A stretch of 64,000 nt of DNA, from positions 372,001-436,000 of the forward strand of contig JAHBXI010000003.1 of assembly GCA_019636515.1 (NCBI GenBank), given 5' to 3'. The stretch's first letter is position 1. Each line of letters begins with the position of its first letter. The notes under the pieces were generated by a model. That model was not told the DNA's origin, did not search any database, and saw only the letters and a list, made by a program, of their open reading frames with translations. This DNA comes from Phycisphaeraceae bacterium (GTDB lineage Bacteria > Planctomycetota > Phycisphaerae > Phycisphaerales > UBA1924). Positions 63,422 through 64,000 of the stretch are shown piece by piece. Made by a program: the position numbers and the translations under genes.

Positions 63422-64000
63422 CCGGTCGGCGCTCCTGTCGGCCACGGTCGCGCTCTCCGCCGCGCTCATCGCCGCCGTGGCGTGCGCGATGTCGTCCATC
63501 GAGCACGCGATTGAGCGAAACATCGTCGAGACCGTCGGCCTGGCCGACCTGCGGATCACTCCTCTCTCGTCGAACCGGCCGATCCCGGCACGCGTCCTCG
63601 GGGCCGTTTCCGGCTGGCCGGAGGTCAAGACCGCCGCCGGGAGCCTCCAGGCCAGCGTCACGCTGGAATACTCCCGCCCGTGGTGGGGAGAGATACCCGA
63701 CCCGGCCGGCCCCGGGGTCATCGCGGATCGGGAACCCTCGGGCCTGGCCGATACGGCGCGTCGAGCACGCACGCTCTCGGCGTCCGGGGTCATGCTGGGC
63801 GTGATCCCCGGCGACGAGCAGGCCGTCCGCCCCCGCACGATGGTCGAGGGCCGATGGCCAGAGCGGCCAGGGGAGGTCGTCCTGGATGAGATGCTCGCCG
63901 GGCGGCTGAGCCGGGAGGCCTCGCCCGGCTCTCTGCTCTCGCAGGTCTCGCGGGTTGGTCGCGGAAAGGGACAGCGCGAGCGGGTCGAGCCACGCGTTGA
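63372..64000 (+). CDS. ABC transporter permease, FtsX/MacB type, cut by window edge
   Basis: The first 209 residues of a permease starting at ATG 63372, with GGAGGGG just upstream and a 50-nt overlap with the ATPase gene. The N-terminus is a basic stretch and one membrane helix (RSALLSATVALSAALIAAVA) followed by the start of a periplasmic domain (NIVETVGLADLRITPLSS, VVLDEMLAGRLS). The C-terminal helices lie outside the window. Likely partner of the preceding ATPase. Confidence 0.85.
   Translation, partial: MRPAWRLAINTVSTRRSRSALLSATVALSAALIAAVACAMSSIEHAIERNIVETVGLADLRITPLSSNRPIPARVLGAVSGWPEVKTAAGSLQASVTLEYSRPWWGEIPDPAGPGVIADREPSGLADTARRARTLSASGVMLGVIPGDEQAVRPRTMVEGRWPERPGEVVLDEMLAGRLSREASPGSLLSQVSRVGRGKGQRERVEPRV

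Overview
The window is about 64 kb of GC-rich bacterial chromosome, densely coded on both strands. Its gene content points to Planctomycetota, probably the class Phycisphaerae. The reasons are a Ser/Thr kinase fused to WD40 repeats, a DUF1559-like pseudopilin, secreted proteins with PEP-CTERM-like tails (VPSPAS...YRRKR and IPAPGS...RRRR), ExbB/ExbD next to a VWA protein, and frequent TTG/GTG starts behind good Shine-Dalgarno sites. This placement is inferred from family content only. No rRNA, phage, insertion sequence or CRISPR array was seen.

Layout. 1-5.8 kb (minus): a coiled-coil lipoprotein cut by the window edge, a secreted protein with a heme-like CxxxxCH motif, and an S9 prolyl-oligopeptidase-family peptidase. 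6.0-6.1 kb: tRNA-Leu(GAG). 6.2-16.8 kb (minus): eight tightly packed genes (VWA protein, secreted protein, ExbB, two ExbD, and three large or secreted proteins of unknown function), most with overlapping start and stop codons. This looks like one proton-motive-force-driven envelope machine. 17.1-22.2 kb (plus): pyrH, frr and a giant kinase-WD40 protein. 22.2-24.7 kb: divergent sucC and gap. 24.7-27.7 kb (minus): a possible accessory cassette with a 607-residue protein of unknown function, a HicB-like antitoxin or regulator without HicA, a 124-residue orphan, and an unusual cluster of four CTAG tetranucleotides in the control region. 27.8-28.6 kb: a probable Tat-exported amidase lipoprotein.

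28.7-35.5 kb (plus): a CecR/YbiH-like TetR regulator followed by two FtsX-type permeases, an ATPase, an HlyD-type adaptor and a NodT-type outer-membrane channel. This is a complete self-regulated tripartite exporter with a clear promoter and palindromic operator. 35.4-41.3 kb: a solute-binding protein, an SDR, a PEP-CTERM protein, a dicarboxylate/amino-acid:cation symporter and a PH-domain protein. 41.4-48.3 kb: proS, a zinc-ribbon protein, a TlpA-type thioredoxin, a GNAT acetyltransferase, an OPT transporter with a calcium-loop-like insert, a lipoprotein and tRNA-Leu(TAA). 48.6-51 kb (minus): a TPR-YggX fusion, a VOC protein and an orphan DNA topoisomerase VI subunit A. 51-54.5 kb: pyrD, a beta-lactamase-fold hydrolase and an EEP-family hydrolase. 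54.7 kb: tRNA-Cys with a long variable arm. 55-59 kb (plus): a duplicated-module secreted protein, a pseudopilin, a membrane protein and a second PEP-CTERM protein. 59.3-62 kb (minus): plsC, cmk and a TIM-barrel protein with an acidic insert. 62.2-64 kb (plus): gcvH and a MacB/LolD-type ATPase with its permease, cut by the window edge.

Most genes are housekeeping or envelope functions. The best candidates for undescribed biology are the HicB-like/607-residue cassette with its CTAG operator, the eight-gene ExbBD/VWA cluster, the orphan topoisomerase VI A, and the TPR-YggX fusion. Short in-frame or near-gene tandem repeats of 12-18 nt are scattered through the window and often sit at protein ends or loops.
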